Assembly (NCBI RefSeq): GCF_900215535.1
Contig: NZ_OCND01000002.1
Location: 535,604-599,603, forward strand
Reading direction: 5' to 3'
Length of the DNA stretch: 64,000 nt
Source: Pseudoxanthomonas wuyuanensis
Lineage (GTDB): Bacteria > Pseudomonadota > Gammaproteobacteria > Xanthomonadales > Xanthomonadaceae
Shown: piece by piece, positions 10,144 through 19,546 of the stretch
How positions within the stretch are numbered: position 1 is the stretch's first letter
Layout of the letters: every line of letters begins with the position of its first letter
Translations under genes and position numbers: made by a program
Notes under the pieces: generated by a model
Databases searched by the model: none
The model's input: only the letters and a program-made list of their open reading frames with translations
What the model was told of the DNA's origin: nothing

Positions 10144-10293
10144 ATGACGGGACCGGGGACCGGGGACCGGGGACCCGGAATCAATACTTCCACCGGCCCT
10201 GCGGCGCATGCGATCCGATACCTATGCAACAGCGGTACCTGCCGATGCTTTTGCCTTTCCCCGGTCCCCGGTCCCCGGTCCCCGGTCCCGGAG
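10144..10293. repeat. Heptamer-array element 2 (inverted pair) between ruvC and ruvA
   Basis: Units of GGACCGG repeat about four times at 10147-10180 and reappear as the inverse (CCGGTCC units) at about 10259-10293. Between them are ~78 bases of non-repeat DNA. The two arms can form one large hairpin. The element ends about eight bases before the ruvA ATG, so it lies in the ruvCA leader or intercistronic mRNA. Confidence 0.85.
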
Positions 10294-10300
10294 TACAGCC

Positions 10301-10885
10301 ATGATCGGCCGCCTCCGCGGCATCCTTGCCTACAAGTCGCCGCCGTGGCTGGTGATCGACGTCGGCGGCGTCGGCTACGAGCTGGAAGCGCCGATGAGCA
10401 CGTTCTACGACCTGCCCGATGTCGGCCGCGAGGTGTCGCTGTTCACCCACTATGCGCAGAAGGAGGACAGCGTATCGCTGTACGGCTTTCTGCACGAAAG
10501 CGAACGCCGGCTGTTCCGCGACGTGCAGAAGGTCAGCGGTATCGGCGCGAAAATCGCGCTGGCCGTGCTGTCCGGCGTCAGCGTGGACGAATTCGCGCGG
10601 CTGGTGCAGACCAGCGATGTCACCGCGCTGACCCGCATCCCCGGTATCGGCAAGAAGACGGCCGAGCGGATGGTGGTGGAGCTGCGCGACCGCGCCGCGG
10701 ATCTGGCCGGCGGCCTTCCCGGCCGCGCCAGCCTGCCCAACGATCCGCAGTCCGAAGCCGTCATCGCCCTGCAGCAGCTGGGCTACAAGCCGGCCGAAGC
10801 GGCGCGCATGGCGCGCGAGGCGGTCGCCGACGGCGACGATGCCGCCCTGATCATCCGCAAGGCGCTGCAGTCGGCGCTGCGCTGA
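10301..10885 (+). CDS. ruvA: Holliday junction branch migration protein RuvA
   Basis: The 194-residue protein begins [20 protein letters not shown] (OB-fold domain I). Paired helix-hairpin-helix motifs [15 protein letters not shown] and [13 protein letters not shown] form domain II, and a C-terminal RuvB-contacting domain III ([16 protein letters not shown]) follows. RuvA tetramers hold the four-way junction while RuvB drives migration. ATG at 10301 matches the family start; the longer frame to 10208 translates heptamer element 2. Confidence 0.96.
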   Translation: MIGRLRGILAYKSPPWLVIDVGGVGYELEAPMSTFYDLPDVGREVSLFTHYAQKEDSVSLYGFLHESERRLFRDVQKVSGIGAKIALAVLSGVSVDEFARLVQTSDVTALTRIPGIGKKTAERMVVELRDRAADLAGGLPGRASLPNDPQSEAVIALQQLGYKPAEAARMAREAVADGDDAALIIRKALQSALR

Positions 10886-10940
10886 CGCGCACGCCGATCT
10901 AGAGCTCCTTCTCACAACCTCCGCGCTACGCTAGGCAGCC

Positions 10941-12857
10941 ATGTCCGCCACCCAATCCCCACAAGCAAAAGCTGGCCACGCCGGCGGCCATGGTCACGGC
11001 AAGGCAGGCCTTGCAGGGCTGGTCGTCGGCGCCATCGGCGTCGTCTTCGGCGACATCGGTACCAGTCCGCTCTATACCATCAAGGAGGCGTTCTCCGGCC
11101 ATTACGGCCTCGTTGCCGATCACGACACCGTGCTGGGGGTGCTGTCGTTGATCTTCTGGGCGTTGATGATCGTGGTGACGCTGAAGTACGTCACCATCAT
11201 CATCCGCGCCGACAACGAGGGCGAGGGCGGCATCATGGCCCTGATGGCGCTGGCCCAGCGCACGCTGCAGAGAGGTTCCTGGTCGGCGTACGCGGTGGGC
11301 ATCTTGGGCATCTTCGGCGCTTCCTTGTTCTTCGGCGACAGCGTCATCACGCCCGCCATCTCGGTGCTGTCGGCGATCGAGGGACTGGAGGTGACCGCGC
11401 CGCGGCTGCACAACTGGATCGTGCCGCTCGCGGTGCTGGTATTGCTGGCGCTGTTCGCCACCCAGCGCTTCGGCACCGCCAAGGTAGGGCGAGTATTCGG
11501 TCCGGTGACGACGGTCTGGTTCCTGTCGCTTTCGGCTATCGGCATCTTCAATATCGGCCACAACCCGGAGGTGTTGCAGGCCATCAATCCGATCTGGGCT
11601 TTCCGGTTTTTCCTGACCCATGGCTCGCACTCGATCTTCATCCTGGGTGCGGTAGTGCTGGCGGTGACCGGCGGCGAGGCGTTGTATGCCGACATGGGCC
11701 ATTTCGGCACCCGCCCGATCCGTTACGCCTGGTATTTCTTCGTGCTGCCGTCGCTGATGCTGAATTACCTGGGACAAGGCGCGCTGGTGCTGGAAGATCC
11801 CTCGGCGGTCAGAAATCCGTTCTATATCGGCGTACCGGAATGGGCCCGTTATCCGATGATCGCGCTGGCCACCGCTGCGACCGTGATCGCTTCGCAGGCG
11901 GTGATTACCGGTACGTTCTCGGTGGCGCGGCAGGCCATGCAGCTGGGCTATCTGCCGCGCATGGCGATCAAGCACACCTCCTACGAAACCATCGGCCAGA
12001 TCTATATTCCCGGAATCAACTGGCTGCTGATGGGGGCGGTGTTGGCGTTGGTGCTGACGTTCCGCAGCTCCACTGCGCTTGCGTCGGCTTACGGCGTTAC
12101 CGTTTCGGGCACCATGTTGATCGATACCCTGCTGCTGGCGCTGGTGGCCCGGGCCACCTGGCTGAAGGCGCGGACGTGGGTGGTTCCTTTGTGCGTGGTC
12201 TTCTTCATCATCGACGTGTCGTTCCTGGTTGCCAACGGCGTCAAATTCCTGGATGGCGCATGGGTGCCGGTGGCACTCGCGGTGCTGGTGTTCACCCTGC
12301 TGCGCACCTGGCGGCGCGGGCGCGAACTGCTCAGCGCCGAAATCCAGAAGGAAGGCATCAGGCTGGATACCTTCCTGCCCGGCCTGATGCTGGCGCCGCC
12401 GGTGCGCGTGCAGGGCACGGCGGTATTCCTGACCGCGCAGACCGGGGTGGTGCCGCATGCGATGCTGCACAACCTCAAGCACAACAAGGTGCTGCACGAG
12501 CGCAACGTGTTCCTGACCGTGGAGACGCTGAGCGTGCCGTATTCGCACAAGCGCCTGCGCATGGACGAAATCGGCGACGGGTTCTACCGGGTCATCGTCC
12601 GCTTCGGCTTCATGGAAACCCCGGACGTGCCGGCCGCGCTGATGCGTAGCTGCGACGGCGGCGGCATCTATTTCGATCCGATGGATACCACGTATTTCGC
12701 CAGCCGCGAGACCGTGGTTGCCAGCCGCCGCCGCGGCATGCCGATCTGGCGCGACAAGCTGTTTGCGCTGATGCACCGCAATGCGGCTCCGGCCACGGGA
12801 TTCTTCCGCATTCCGGGCAACCGGCTGGTCGAGCTGGGCTCGCAGGTGGAAATCTAG
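10941..12857 (+). CDS. kup: KUP/HAK-type low-affinity potassium transporter
   Basis: The 638-residue inner-membrane protein has the KUP signature [15 protein letters not shown] at about residues 36-50, about twelve membrane helices up to residue 455, and a soluble C-terminal domain of about 180 residues. It imports potassium with protons. It sits between ruvA and ruvB and lies opposite to the ktrBA pair, so two different potassium systems occur side by side. Confidence 0.96.
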   Translation: MSATQSPQAKAGHAGGHGHGKAGLAGLVVGAIGVVFGDIGTSPLYTIKEAFSGHYGLVADHDTVLGVLSLIFWALMIVVTLKYVTIIIRADNEGEGGIMALMALAQRTLQRGSWSAYAVGILGIFGASLFFGDSVITPAISVLSAIEGLEVTAPRLHNWIVPLAVLVLLALFATQRFGTAKVGRVFGPVTTVWFLSLSAIGIFNIGHNPEVLQAINPIWAFRFFLTHGSHSIFILGAVVLAVTGGEALYADMGHFGTRPIRYAWYFFVLPSLMLNYLGQGALVLEDPSAVRNPFYIGVPEWARYPMIALATAATVIASQAVITGTFSVARQAMQLGYLPRMAIKHTSYETIGQIYIPGINWLLMGAVLALVLTFRSSTALASAYGVTVSGTMLIDTLLLALVARATWLKARTWVVPLCVVFFIIDVSFLVANGVKFLDGAWVPVALAVLVFTLLRTWRRGRELLSAEIQKEGIRLDTFLPGLMLAPPVRVQGTAVFLTAQTGVVPHAMLHNLKHNKVLHERNVFLTVETLSVPYSHKRLRMDEIGDGFYRVIVRFGFMETPDVPAALMRSCDGGGIYFDPMDTTYFASRETVVASRRRGMPIWRDKLFALMHRNAAPATGFFRIPGNRLVELGSQVEI

Positions 12858-12859
12858 GC

Positions 12860-12899
12860 GGGAAACTCGGGACTCGGGACTCGGGACTCGGGATTCGGA
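12860..12899 (+). repeat. Heptamer array GGGACTC behind kup
   Basis: Three tandem GGGACTC units, a GGGATTC variant and degenerate flanking units start three bases after the kup stop. No clear inverse arm follows, unlike the other arrays in the window; a weak candidate is near 12935-12955. Confidence 0.8.
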
Positions 12900-12927
12900 A
12901 AAGGCTCGGCTCTACCCCCTTTATAAG

Positions 12928-13178
12928 GTCCTTCTCCCGTTTCCGGGGATGTTGGCCTCGGCGGGAGTCGCCGGTCGTCAGGCTGGGGGTGCTCCGCCCT
13001 CCTGACGACCTCGTGTCTTTACGTCGGGCCGCAGTCTCGTTCCGCTTCGCGGCCCGAACCGGCCCGGCGCTGCGCGCCGGGCGTTCGCCAAGGCGCACGG
13101 CAGTGCCGCGCAAACCGCCTTGACTCACCCCTGGCCTGCTCTCCGCACCCCCAGCCCACCGGCCGTCGCCTTGGTCAG
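12928..13178 (-). repeat. Long dispersed repeat, copy B
   Basis: This is the inverted counterpart of copy A (516-762). Differences are single substitutions and 1-3 base indels. Both copies lie in otherwise gene-free spacers, and both contain the same GGCGCACGGCAGTGCCG-like palindrome. Confidence 0.8.
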
Positions 13179-13263
13179 ATGGCAGCTCGCGACTTCGGAT
13201 GGCTGTTCTTCGAGCGCCGACCACGGTGTCCAGGAGCCGGTGGTCAGGGCAGTGCGGGACCGT

Positions 13264-13363
13264 CCGCGGCATGGATGCCGCGGAAGAGCCCACAAGGGTG
13301 AGGCAAGCGTTTGCGAAGCACCGCTTCGCGCGCAGCCGAACGCCCGCCATCTGCGATGGCGGG
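13264..13363. repeat. Cluster of three perfect hairpins (REP-like)
   Basis: CCGCGGCAT/ATGCCGCGG (13264-13283), GCGAAGC/GCTTCGC (13313-13329) and CCCGCCAT/ATGGCGGG (13343-13363) are perfect stems with 2-5 base loops. Such clusters resemble REP or terminator-like elements; which of these applies is not clear. They lie between convergent kup and ktrA. Confidence 0.6.
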
Positions 13364-13526
13364 CCGGGCCCGCGCAGCGGGTGTTTACGGCGTGTCCCGC
13401 ACTGTCCTGGCTATCGGATTCCACATAGGTGTTCCCCGCACTTGGGAGAAGAGCCTTTTACAAAGGGGGATTTGCGGTTGCCCCTGGAGCCAGTTGCCTT
13501 CCGATTGACAGTCCGGGCCGCCAGGC

Positions 13527-14204
13527 TCAGGTCAGCGCGGCAAAAGTCTCCACCAGCGCCGCGGTGCCGGCGACGATCAGCTGATCGCCGGGTTCGACGA
13601 TGGTGTCGGCCTTGGCATAGGTCAGATCGGCGCGGGTCTGCTTGAGCGCGATCACGGTCACTCCGTACTTGCTGCGCAGCGCCGACTCGCTCAGCGTCTT
13701 GCCCCAGGCTTCCTTCGGCGCGCCGGTTTTGGCGATGGCGAAACCGTCGTCGAACTCGATGAAATCGGTCATCTTGCCGGTGACCAGGTGGGCGACGCGT
13801 TCGCCCATCGCCGCCTCGGGGTAGACCACATGATGGGCGCCGGTGCGCTCCAGGATGCGGCCGTGCTTGACGCTGGTCGCCTTGGCCCAGATGTCGGGCA
13901 CGCCCAGTTCCTCCAGCGCCAGCACGGTCAGCACGCTGGCTTCCAGATCGCTGCCGATGCCGACCACGGCGCGCGCGAAATCCTTGATGCCCAGCTGGCG
14001 CAGCACATCGCTGTTGGTGGTATCGGCCTGCACGACGTGGGTCAGCTGATCGGCCCAGTGTTGTACGGTTTCGGCGTTTTCGTCGATGCCCAGCACCTCG
14101 TGGCCCAGCCGCACCAGCGAACTGGCGACCGAGCCGCCGAAGCGGCCCAGACCGATCACGACCACGCTGTCTGCATTTTCAGTAGTGGATTTCTTAGCCG
14201 ACAA
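13527..14204 (-). CDS. ktrA: Potassium uptake regulatory subunit, RCK domain (KtrA/TrkA-like)
   Basis: The 225-residue cytoplasmic protein has an N-terminal Rossmann RCK domain ([18 protein letters not shown] at about 14-31, acidic end of strand 2 at LGIDENAE) and a C-terminal TrkA_C domain (about 140-225). It gates the membrane subunit in response to nucleotides. Its start overlaps the end of ktrB by 11 bases, so the two form an operon read right to left. Confidence 0.92.
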   Translation of the reverse strand: MSAKKSTTENADSVVVIGLGRFGGSVASSLVRLGHEVLGIDENAETVQHWADQLTHVVQADTTNSDVLRQLGIKDFARAVVGIGSDLEASVLTVLALEELGVPDIWAKATSVKHGRILERTGAHHVVYPEAAMGERVAHLVTGKMTDFIEFDDGFAIAKTGAPKEAWGKTLSESALRSKYGVTVIALKQTRADLTYAKADTIVEPGDQLIVAGTAALVETFAALT

Positions 14205-15528
14205 TGGGGCGTTCCTCCGGGTAGCGGTATGCGGTCTGCCTGCTGCGCAGGGCCAGCGCGGTGGCCACGGTGATGGTGCCGACGCGGCCGACGAACATCA
14301 GCACGATCAGGATCGATTGTCCCACCGGCGGCAGCTCCGCGGTGATGCCGGTGGAAAGGCCGACGGTGGCGAAGGCCGAAATGCTTTCGAACATCAGCAT
14401 GTGCAGCGGAAACTCGGAGACGCTGAGCAGCAGCAATGTGGCCACGGCCAGCACGGTCACCCCCAACAGGACGACCGTCAGCGCCTGGCGCTGGGTTTCG
14501 ACCGAGATGCGGCGGCGGAAGGCGGTGGTATCGCGGCCGGCGTGGATCTCGGCCCAGACCACGAAGCCCAGCAGGAAGAACGTGGTGACCTTGATGCCGC
14601 CGGCGGTGCCGGCGCTGCCGCCGCCGATGAACATCAGCACGTAGTTCACCGCCAGCGTCTCCACCCGCATGCTGCCGACATCGACCGTGTTGAAGCCGGC
14701 GGTGCGTGCGGTGACCGAGTGGAACAGCGCGCCCAGCAGCTTGCCGCCGCCTTCCAGCGGTCCCAGCGTGCCGGGGTTGCCGTATTCGTAGAGCAGGATC
14801 ATCGCGGCGCCGCCGAAGATCAGTATTGCGCTGCCGAGCAGGGTGATCTTGGTGTGTACCGACCAGCGCACCCAGCGCCTGTGTTCGCGCCTGAGTTCGA
14901 ACAGCACCGGAAAACCGAGCCCCCCCAGCACGATGGCCAGCATGATCGGCACCACCACCAGCGGGTCGGCGACAAAGCCCATCAGGCTGTCCGAATAGGT
15001 CGAGAAGCCGGCGTTGTTGAACGCCGAAACGGACTGGAAGATCCCGTTCCACAGCGCCTGGCCCCAGCTTTCGCCATAGCCGTAGTGCAGCCGCAGCGCC
15101 AGCACCGCGGCCACCACCGCTTCCACCGCCACGGTCACGGTCAGAATCAGCCGCAGCACCGCCATCACATCGCCCAGGCCAAGGCTGCGGGTCTCGGCCT
15201 GCGCAACCAGCCGTGTGCCCAGCCGCAACCGCCGCATGACCAGCATGCCCAGCAAGGTGGCGCCGGTCATGATGCCGAAGCCGCCGACCTGGAACAGCCC
15301 CAGGATCACCACCTGACCAAAGCCAGACCAGTACACCGGCGTATCGACAGTACTCAGCCCGGTCACGCAGACTGCCGATACCGAGGTGAACAATGCCGTC
15401 AGCAGCGGCGCCGAGCCGGCGTCCGCGCGCGCCAGCGGCAGCATCAGCAACAGCGTTCCCAGGACGATGACGGCCAGGAATGCCAGCGGTATCAGTCTGG
15501 CTGGATGTTGGAGACCGCTTGCGGCCAA
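14194..15528 (-). CDS. ktrB: Potassium/sodium uptake membrane subunit (KtrB/TrkH family)
   Basis: This protein of about 444 residues has four pore-loop repeats typical of TrkH/KtrB, seen around [44 protein letters not shown] and [15 protein letters not shown]. Each repeat carries the selectivity Gly. No ATG is suitably placed; the TTG at 15526-15528 before [16 protein letters not shown] is the best start. Other TTG codons upstream are possible, and the longer open frame continues antisense to ruvB and must be ignored. With ktrA it forms a potassium uptake system. Confidence 0.9.
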   Translation of the reverse strand: MAASGLQHPARLIPLAFLAVIVLGTLLLMLPLARADAGSAPLLTALFTSVSAVCVTGLSTVDTPVYWSGFGQVVILGLFQVGGFGIMTGATLLGMLVMRRLRLGTRLVAQAETRSLGLGDVMAVLRLILTVTVAVEAVVAAVLALRLHYGYGESWGQALWNGIFQSVSAFNNAGFSTYSDSLMGFVADPLVVVPIMLAIVLGGLGFPVLFELRREHRRWVRWSVHTKITLLGSAILIFGGAAMILLYEYGNPGTLGPLEGGGKLLGALFHSVTARTAGFNTVDVGSMRVETLAVNYVLMFIGGGSAGTAGGIKVTTFFLLGFVVWAEIHAGRDTTAFRRRISVETQRQALTVVLLGVTVLAVATLLLLSVSEFPLHMLMFESISAFATVGLSTGITAELPPVGQSILIVLMFVGRVGTITVATALALRSRQTAYRYPEERPIVG

Positions 15529-15648
15529 GTGGGGTTCCCGTTGCGCAGGCTGCGCCAAAGGCCGCGGATTGTGCCACGCATCGCCGATGCGCGGGTAAAA
15601 GGGGCCGTGCCGGTACGGCCCGCCGCCGCTTGCCTGCATAATGGCGGT
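15529..15648. promoter_or_regulatory. Divergent promoter region ktrB / ruvB
   Basis: These 120 bases separate the two divergent starts. TTGCCTGCATAATGG at 15631-15645 includes a possible -10 (CATAAT) very close to the ruvB ATG. No operator is recognised. Confidence 0.35.
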
Positions 15649-16689
15649 ATGACCGAAGACCGCATCATCGCCGCCGGCGCCACCCGCGAGGACGACGCCA
15701 TCGAGGCCAGCATCCGGCCGCGGCGGCTGGACGAATACCTGGGCCAGGTGCCGGTCCGCGACCAGATGTCCATCTATATCCAGGCCGCCAAGGGCCGTGG
15801 CGAAGCCATGGATCATGTGCTGATCTTCGGCCCGCCCGGCCTGGGCAAGACCACGCTGAGCCATGTCATCGCCAACGAACTGGGGGTCAGCCTGCGCGTC
15901 ACCTCCGGCCCGGTGATCGAAAAGGCCGGCGATCTGGCGGCGCTGCTGACCAATCTGCAACCGCACGATGTGCTGTTCATCGACGAGATCCACCGGCTGT
16001 CGCCAGCGGTCGAGGAAGTGCTGTACCCGGCGATGGAGGATTTCCAGATCGACATCATGATCGGCGATGGCCCGGCCGCGCGCTCGATCAAGCTGGACCT
16101 GCCGCCGTTCACGCTGATCGGCGCCACCACCCGGGCCGGCCTGCTGACTGCGCCGCTGCGCGATCGTTTCGGCATCGTGCAGCGGTTGGAGTTCTATACG
16201 CCCGAGGAGCTGACCCGGATCGTGCGCCGTTCGGCCAGAATCCTCGGCATCGATTGCGTGGCCGAAGGCGCCGCCGAGATCGCCAACCGCGCGCGCGGCA
16301 CCCCGCGCATCGCCAACCGGCTGCTGCGGCGGGTGCGCGACTATGCGCAGGTGCGGGCGGACGGGCAGATCGACCATGACGTCGCGCGCGCGGCGATGAA
16401 GATGCTCAACGTCGACCCGGAGGGCTTCGACGAGCTGGACCGGCGCATGCTGCGCACCATCATCGACAACTTCGACGGCGGCCCGGTCGGGGTGGAATCG
16501 CTGTCGGCCGCGCTGTCGGAAGAACGCGGCACGCTGGAAGATGTGGTCGAGCCCTACCTGATCCAGCAGGGGTTCCTGGTGCGTACCGCGCGCGGCCGCA
16601 TGGCCACCTCCAAGGCCTACCGGCACCTCGGCTTGCAGCCGAAGCGGGAACCGGGAATCGGGAACGGAGAACCGCAGGAGCTGTTCTGA
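15649..16689 (+). CDS. ruvB: Holliday junction branch migration ATPase RuvB
   Basis: The 346-residue AAA+ motor has Walker [10 protein letters not shown] (about 62-70), Walker [12 protein letters not shown], sensor 1 GATTRAGLL and the Arg-finger segment [10 protein letters not shown]-terminal winged-helix domain ends [11 protein letters not shown]. Unusually, the last ~14 residues ([15 protein letters not shown]) are encoded by a heptamer array, so the natural C-terminus has been replaced or extended. The start [15 protein letters not shown] is typical. ruvB lies 4.8 kb from ruvA, with kup and ktrBA between. Confidence 0.96.
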   Translation: MTEDRIIAAGATREDDAIEASIRPRRLDEYLGQVPVRDQMSIYIQAAKGRGEAMDHVLIFGPPGLGKTTLSHVIANELGVSLRVTSGPVIEKAGDLAALLTNLQPHDVLFIDEIHRLSPAVEEVLYPAMEDFQIDIMIGDGPAARSIKLDLPPFTLIGATTRAGLLTAPLRDRFGIVQRLEFYTPEELTRIVRRSARILGIDCVAEGAAEIANRARGTPRIANRLLRRVRDYAQVRADGQIDHDVARAAMKMLNVDPEGFDELDRRMLRTIIDNFDGGPVGVESLSAALSEERGTLEDVVEPYLIQQGFLVRTARGRMATSKAYRHLGLQPKREPGIGNGEPQELF

Positions 16690-16790
16690 CCCCGCTGCCA
16701 ACACAGCGCTTTTCCCGATAATGAGCCGGCCGCAGGAGCCTTGCCCTTGACTTCCGATTCCCCGTTCCCTATTCCCGGTTCACGGCTATT
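16644..16790. repeat. Heptamer-array element 3 (inverted pair) spanning ruvB end and ybgC start
   Basis: GGGAACC/GGGAATC/GGGAACG units at 16647-16676 are mirrored by GATTCCCCGTTCCCTATTCC-type units at about 16756-16788. The left arm codes the RuvB C-terminus and the right arm codes the YbgC N-terminus, so the spacer between the genes is bounded by translated repeat on both sides. Confidence 0.8.
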
Positions 16791-17238
16791 CAGTTGGCCG
16801 ACACGAATCTACTGGGAAGATACCGACGCTGGCGGCGTGGTCTATCACGCGCAATATGTCGCCTTTCTGGAGCGGGCGCGCACCGAATGGCTGCGCGCGC
16901 ACGATCAGAGCCAGGAGCGTTTGCGCCGGGATCACGATCTGCTGTTTGCGGTGCGTGCGATGGAACTGGATTTCCTGCGTCCGGCGCGGCTGGACGACCT
17001 GCTGCAGGTAACGGTCGAAGTGCGCCAGTGCAAGCGCGCCAGCGTGGTCTTTGCCCAGTCGATCCGGCGCGGCGAAGAGGTTCTGCTGACCGCCGCGGTG
17101 CGGGTGGCAGCGCTGACCGCGTCGGGATTCAAACCCCAGGCGCTGCCTGACGCGTTGTATCAGGCATTCAAATCGCTCGAACTGCCCCCTGGCACAACCG
17201 ATACCGACAATCCGAAAACCTTGAGGAACAACGGATGA
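16741..17238 (+). CDS. ybgC: Tol-Pal-associated acyl-CoA thioesterase YbgC
   Basis: The 165-residue hotdog-fold thioesterase has the family motif YWEDTDAGGVVYHAQYVAFLERARTEW-like sequence, with the catalytic Asp in DTDAGGVVYH. It hydrolyses acyl-CoA or acyl-ACP and always travels with the tol genes. The only starts before the conserved core are TTG at 16741 and 16747; the resulting N-terminus ([11 protein letters not shown]) is heptamer array translated into protein. It overlaps tolQ by four bases. Confidence 0.93.
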   Translation: MPLTSDSPFPIPGSRLFSWPTRIYWEDTDAGGVVYHAQYVAFLERARTEWLRAHDQSQERLRRDHDLLFAVRAMELDFLRPARLDDLLQVTVEVRQCKRASVVFAQSIRRGEEVLLTAAVRVAALTASGFKPQALPDALYQAFKSLELPPGTTDTDNPKTLRNNG

Positions 17239-18011
17239 TTGCAATGCTCCTGGCCTTTCAGGACACCGTGGTGGAAGCGCTGCCGGAAGAAGCGGTCGCC
17301 GCCGCCGCCGAAGCCACCGCCAGCACCGTCAACAGCGGTATCAACTATTTCGATCTGATGCTCAAGGCCAGCCTGCCGGTCAAGCTGATCGTGCTGTTGC
17401 TGCTGGCCGGCTCGCTGATCAGCTGGGTGATCATTTTCCGCAAGGCGCGCATCTACAAGAATGCCGACCGTGGCGCCGACGAGTTCGAGAACCGCTTCTG
17501 GTCCGGCGCTGAGCTGAGCAAGCTGTACGCTGGCGCGGCCGATCGCAATCGCGTGGTGACCGGGCTGGAAGCCATCTTCGAAGCCGGCTTCCGCGAGTTC
17601 GCCCGCTTGCGCGACAAGCGCAAGCTCGACGGCCGGATCCAGTTGGAAGGCGCCCAGCGCGCGATGCGCGCCACCTATGCGCGCGAGGTCGGGCAACTGG
17701 AACGCAACCTGGAGCTGCTGGCCAACATCGGTTCCACCGCGCCCTACGTGGGTCTGGTCGGCACCGTGTTCGGCATCATGGTGACCATGCACGACATGCT
17801 CAACAGCGGCGAGCAGGCCGGCATCGCCTCGGTGGCGCCGGGCATTTCCGAAGCCCTGTTCGCCACCGCCATCGGCCTGTTCGTGGCCATTCCGGCGGTC
17901 TGGGCCTACAACCGCTTCACCACCCGGGTCGAGCGGCTGTCGGTGCGCTACGAAACCTTCGCCGAGGAGTTCAGCTCGATCCTGCAGCGCCAGTCCTCGG
18001 CCGACGAATAA
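17235..18011 (+). CDS. tolQ: Tol-Pal system protein TolQ
   Basis: The 258-residue inner-membrane protein has three helices: about 36-58 (VKLIVLLLLAGSLISWVIIF), about 155-178 around STAPYVGLVGTVFGIMVTMH, and about 190-215 around ALFATAIGLFVAIPAVWAY. These are the MotA/TolQ/ExbB proton-channel helices. TolQ with TolR uses the proton gradient to energise TolA for outer-membrane constriction at division. The ATGA overlap with ybgC couples translation. Confidence 0.97.
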   Translation: MIAMLLAFQDTVVEALPEEAVAAAAEATASTVNSGINYFDLMLKASLPVKLIVLLLLAGSLISWVIIFRKARIYKNADRGADEFENRFWSGAELSKLYAGAADRNRVVTGLEAIFEAGFREFARLRDKRKLDGRIQLEGAQRAMRATYAREVGQLERNLELLANIGSTAPYVGLVGTVFGIMVTMHDMLNSGEQAGIASVAPGISEALFATAIGLFVAIPAVWAYNRFTTRVERLSVRYETFAEEFSSILQRQSSADE

Positions 18012-18023
18012 GCGGAGTCCGCC

Positions 18024-18464
18024 ATGACCGCCGCCTTTGCCCCGCACCGCAAGCGCCGCAAGCTCAAGTCCGAGATCAACGTCGTCCCGTACATCGACGT
18101 GATGCTGGTGCTGCTGATCATCTTCATGGTGACCGCACCGCTGCTGACCCTCAGCGTGGACGTCGACCTGCCCGATTCCACCGCCCGTTCGGTCGAAAGC
18201 CAGAAGGATCCGGTGATCGTCACCGTCGACGCCAGCGGCCGCTACACGCTGACGCTGGAAAGCGGCAAGCCCGAAGCCATCGACGCCGAGATGCTGCAGG
18301 CCAAGCTGCGCGCATTCGTCGGGCAGAATCCGGATACCCCGGTGTTCGTCGCCGCCCCCGGTGCCTCGGAGTACCAGCGGGTGATGGACACCATGGTCAT
18401 GCTGCAGCAGTCCGGGGTGAAGAAAGTCGGCCTGATGAGCCAGCCGGGCGGCAATGCACGCTGA
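18024..18464 (+). CDS. tolR: Tol-Pal system protein TolR
   Basis: The 146-residue ExbD/TolR-family protein has one membrane helix, INVVPYIDVMLVLLIIFMVT, at about residues 17-36. This holds the conserved Asp used in proton transfer. A periplasmic domain follows. Its end overlaps tolA by 11 bases. Confidence 0.97.
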   Translation: MTAAFAPHRKRRKLKSEINVVPYIDVMLVLLIIFMVTAPLLTLSVDVDLPDSTARSVESQKDPVIVTVDASGRYTLTLESGKPEAIDAEMLQAKLRAFVGQNPDTPVFVAAPGASEYQRVMDTMVMLQQSGVKKVGLMSQPGGNAR

Positions 18465-19455
18465 GGCCTTCCCCCGCCAGGCCCCGCTGGGCCAGGACGA
18501 TCTGTGGCGGCCGGTCCTGCTGGCCGTCGGCGTGCACCTGCTGGTCGCGCTGCTGTTCCTGCTGGCCTGGTGGTGGTCGCCGTCGCGCAGCATGCAGCCG
18601 GCAGCCGGTTCGCCGATGGTCGAAGCGGCCTTGATGATCTCCACCGCCGACATCCGTTCGGCCGAACAGGCCATGCGCGATGCGCCCAAGCCCGAACCGC
18701 TGCCGGCGCCGGTGCAGGAGATTGCCGAGGAGGAAACCGTGCCGCCGCCGCAGCCGATTCCCGAGCCGCGGCCGCAGGATTCGCCGGTGCAGCAGCAACA
18801 GCAGGCGCAGGAGCGGATTCCGGTCCCCGACACCACCGAACAGGACCGCGCCAGCGCGCTGGCCATCTCGCAGGAAAAGGCCCGCCAGGAGCAGGAAGAA
18901 AAACGCCGGCAGGAGCAGATCGACCTGACCGAGCGCGAGCGCCAGCTGGAGGCCGAACGCAAGCAGCGGCTGGCCAAGCAGCAGGAAGAAGAGGACCGGC
19001 AGAAGAAGCTCGATGAAATCCGCCGCCAGCGTGCGCAGGCCCAGCGCGAGGCGCAACTGGCCGAACAGAAGCTGCGCCAGCTGGCCGACGCCCGCGAGCG
19101 CGCCACGCCCGCGCCGGCGACCACCGCCAGCACCACATCGCCCGGCACGCCCGGACAAGGTGGCACGGATGCCAATCTGACCGCCCAGTACGCGGCCGCC
19201 ATCCAGGAAGCGGTGCTGCGGCAATGGGTGCGGCCGGATTCGGTACCGTTGGGCCAGCGCTGCCGCATCACCATCCGCCAACTGCCGGGGGGCGAAGTGG
19301 TCAGCGCCGAAGTCGATCCCAGCTGTCCCTACGACGCCGCCGGCCGCCGCTCGGTGGAGGCGGCGGTGCTGCGCGCCCAGCCGCTGCCGTATCGGGGTTT
19401 CGAATCGGTGTTCCAGCGCACCCTGAACTTCAATTTCCAGGCCCAGGACCGCTGA
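18454..19455 (+). CDS. tolA: Tol-Pal system protein TolA
   Basis: The 333-residue protein has an N-terminal membrane anchor (about 21-42, LLAVGVHLLVALLFLLAWWW), a Pro/Glu-rich stretch and a long Glu/Arg/Gln-rich helical stalk (about 125-220). The C-terminal domain (about 245-333) contains RCRITIRQLPGGEVVSAEVD and a Cys pair. It spans the periplasm to reach Pal and TolB at the outer membrane. Domain lengths are normal for xanthomonads. Confidence 0.96.
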   Translation: MHAEAFPRQAPLGQDDLWRPVLLAVGVHLLVALLFLLAWWWSPSRSMQPAAGSPMVEAALMISTADIRSAEQAMRDAPKPEPLPAPVQEIAEEETVPPPQPIPEPRPQDSPVQQQQQAQERIPVPDTTEQDRASALAISQEKARQEQEEKRRQEQIDLTERERQLEAERKQRLAKQQEEEDRQKKLDEIRRQRAQAQREAQLAEQKLRQLADARERATPAPATTASTTSPGTPGQGGTDANLTAQYAAAIQEAVLRQWVRPDSVPLGQRCRITIRQLPGGEVVSAEVDPSCPYDAAGRRSVEAAVLRAQPLPYRGFESVFQRTLNFNFQAQDR

Positions 19456-19546
19456 GCGCCGCGATTTTGTTCATAATTGCGAAAACGTTCACGCGGAAGC
19501 TGCTATCCCTTGTACCCCCAATGAACCGACCCTGCACAACCTGCCC

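Larger units (their letters stand above)
12858..13526. other. Gene-free interval of repeats between kup and ktrA
   Basis: No credible gene is seen in these 669 bases. In order they hold a heptamer array, long repeat copy B and three short perfect hairpins. Just before ktrA there is a GGGAGAAGAGCCTTTTACAA-like segment resembling the sequence next to copy B. Open frames here on both strands are translations of repeats. Confidence 0.65.

Noticed and set aside
10926..12776. 616-codon minus-strand frame opposite kup
   Set aside because: Same kind of antisense shadow; kup has full family motifs on the plus strand.
12610..13350. 246-codon minus-strand frame between kup and ktrA
   Set aside because: It translates repeat copy B and the hairpins, with no homology-like pattern.
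14086..15648. Plus-strand frame upstream of ruvB, running antisense through ktrB
   Set aside because: It is only the in-frame extension of ruvB through the opposite gene; RuvB begins at 15649.
15529..16704. N-terminal extension of the ktrB frame opposite ruvB
   Set aside because: It lacks membrane segments and is antisense to ruvB; the TTG at 15528 gives a normal KtrB length.
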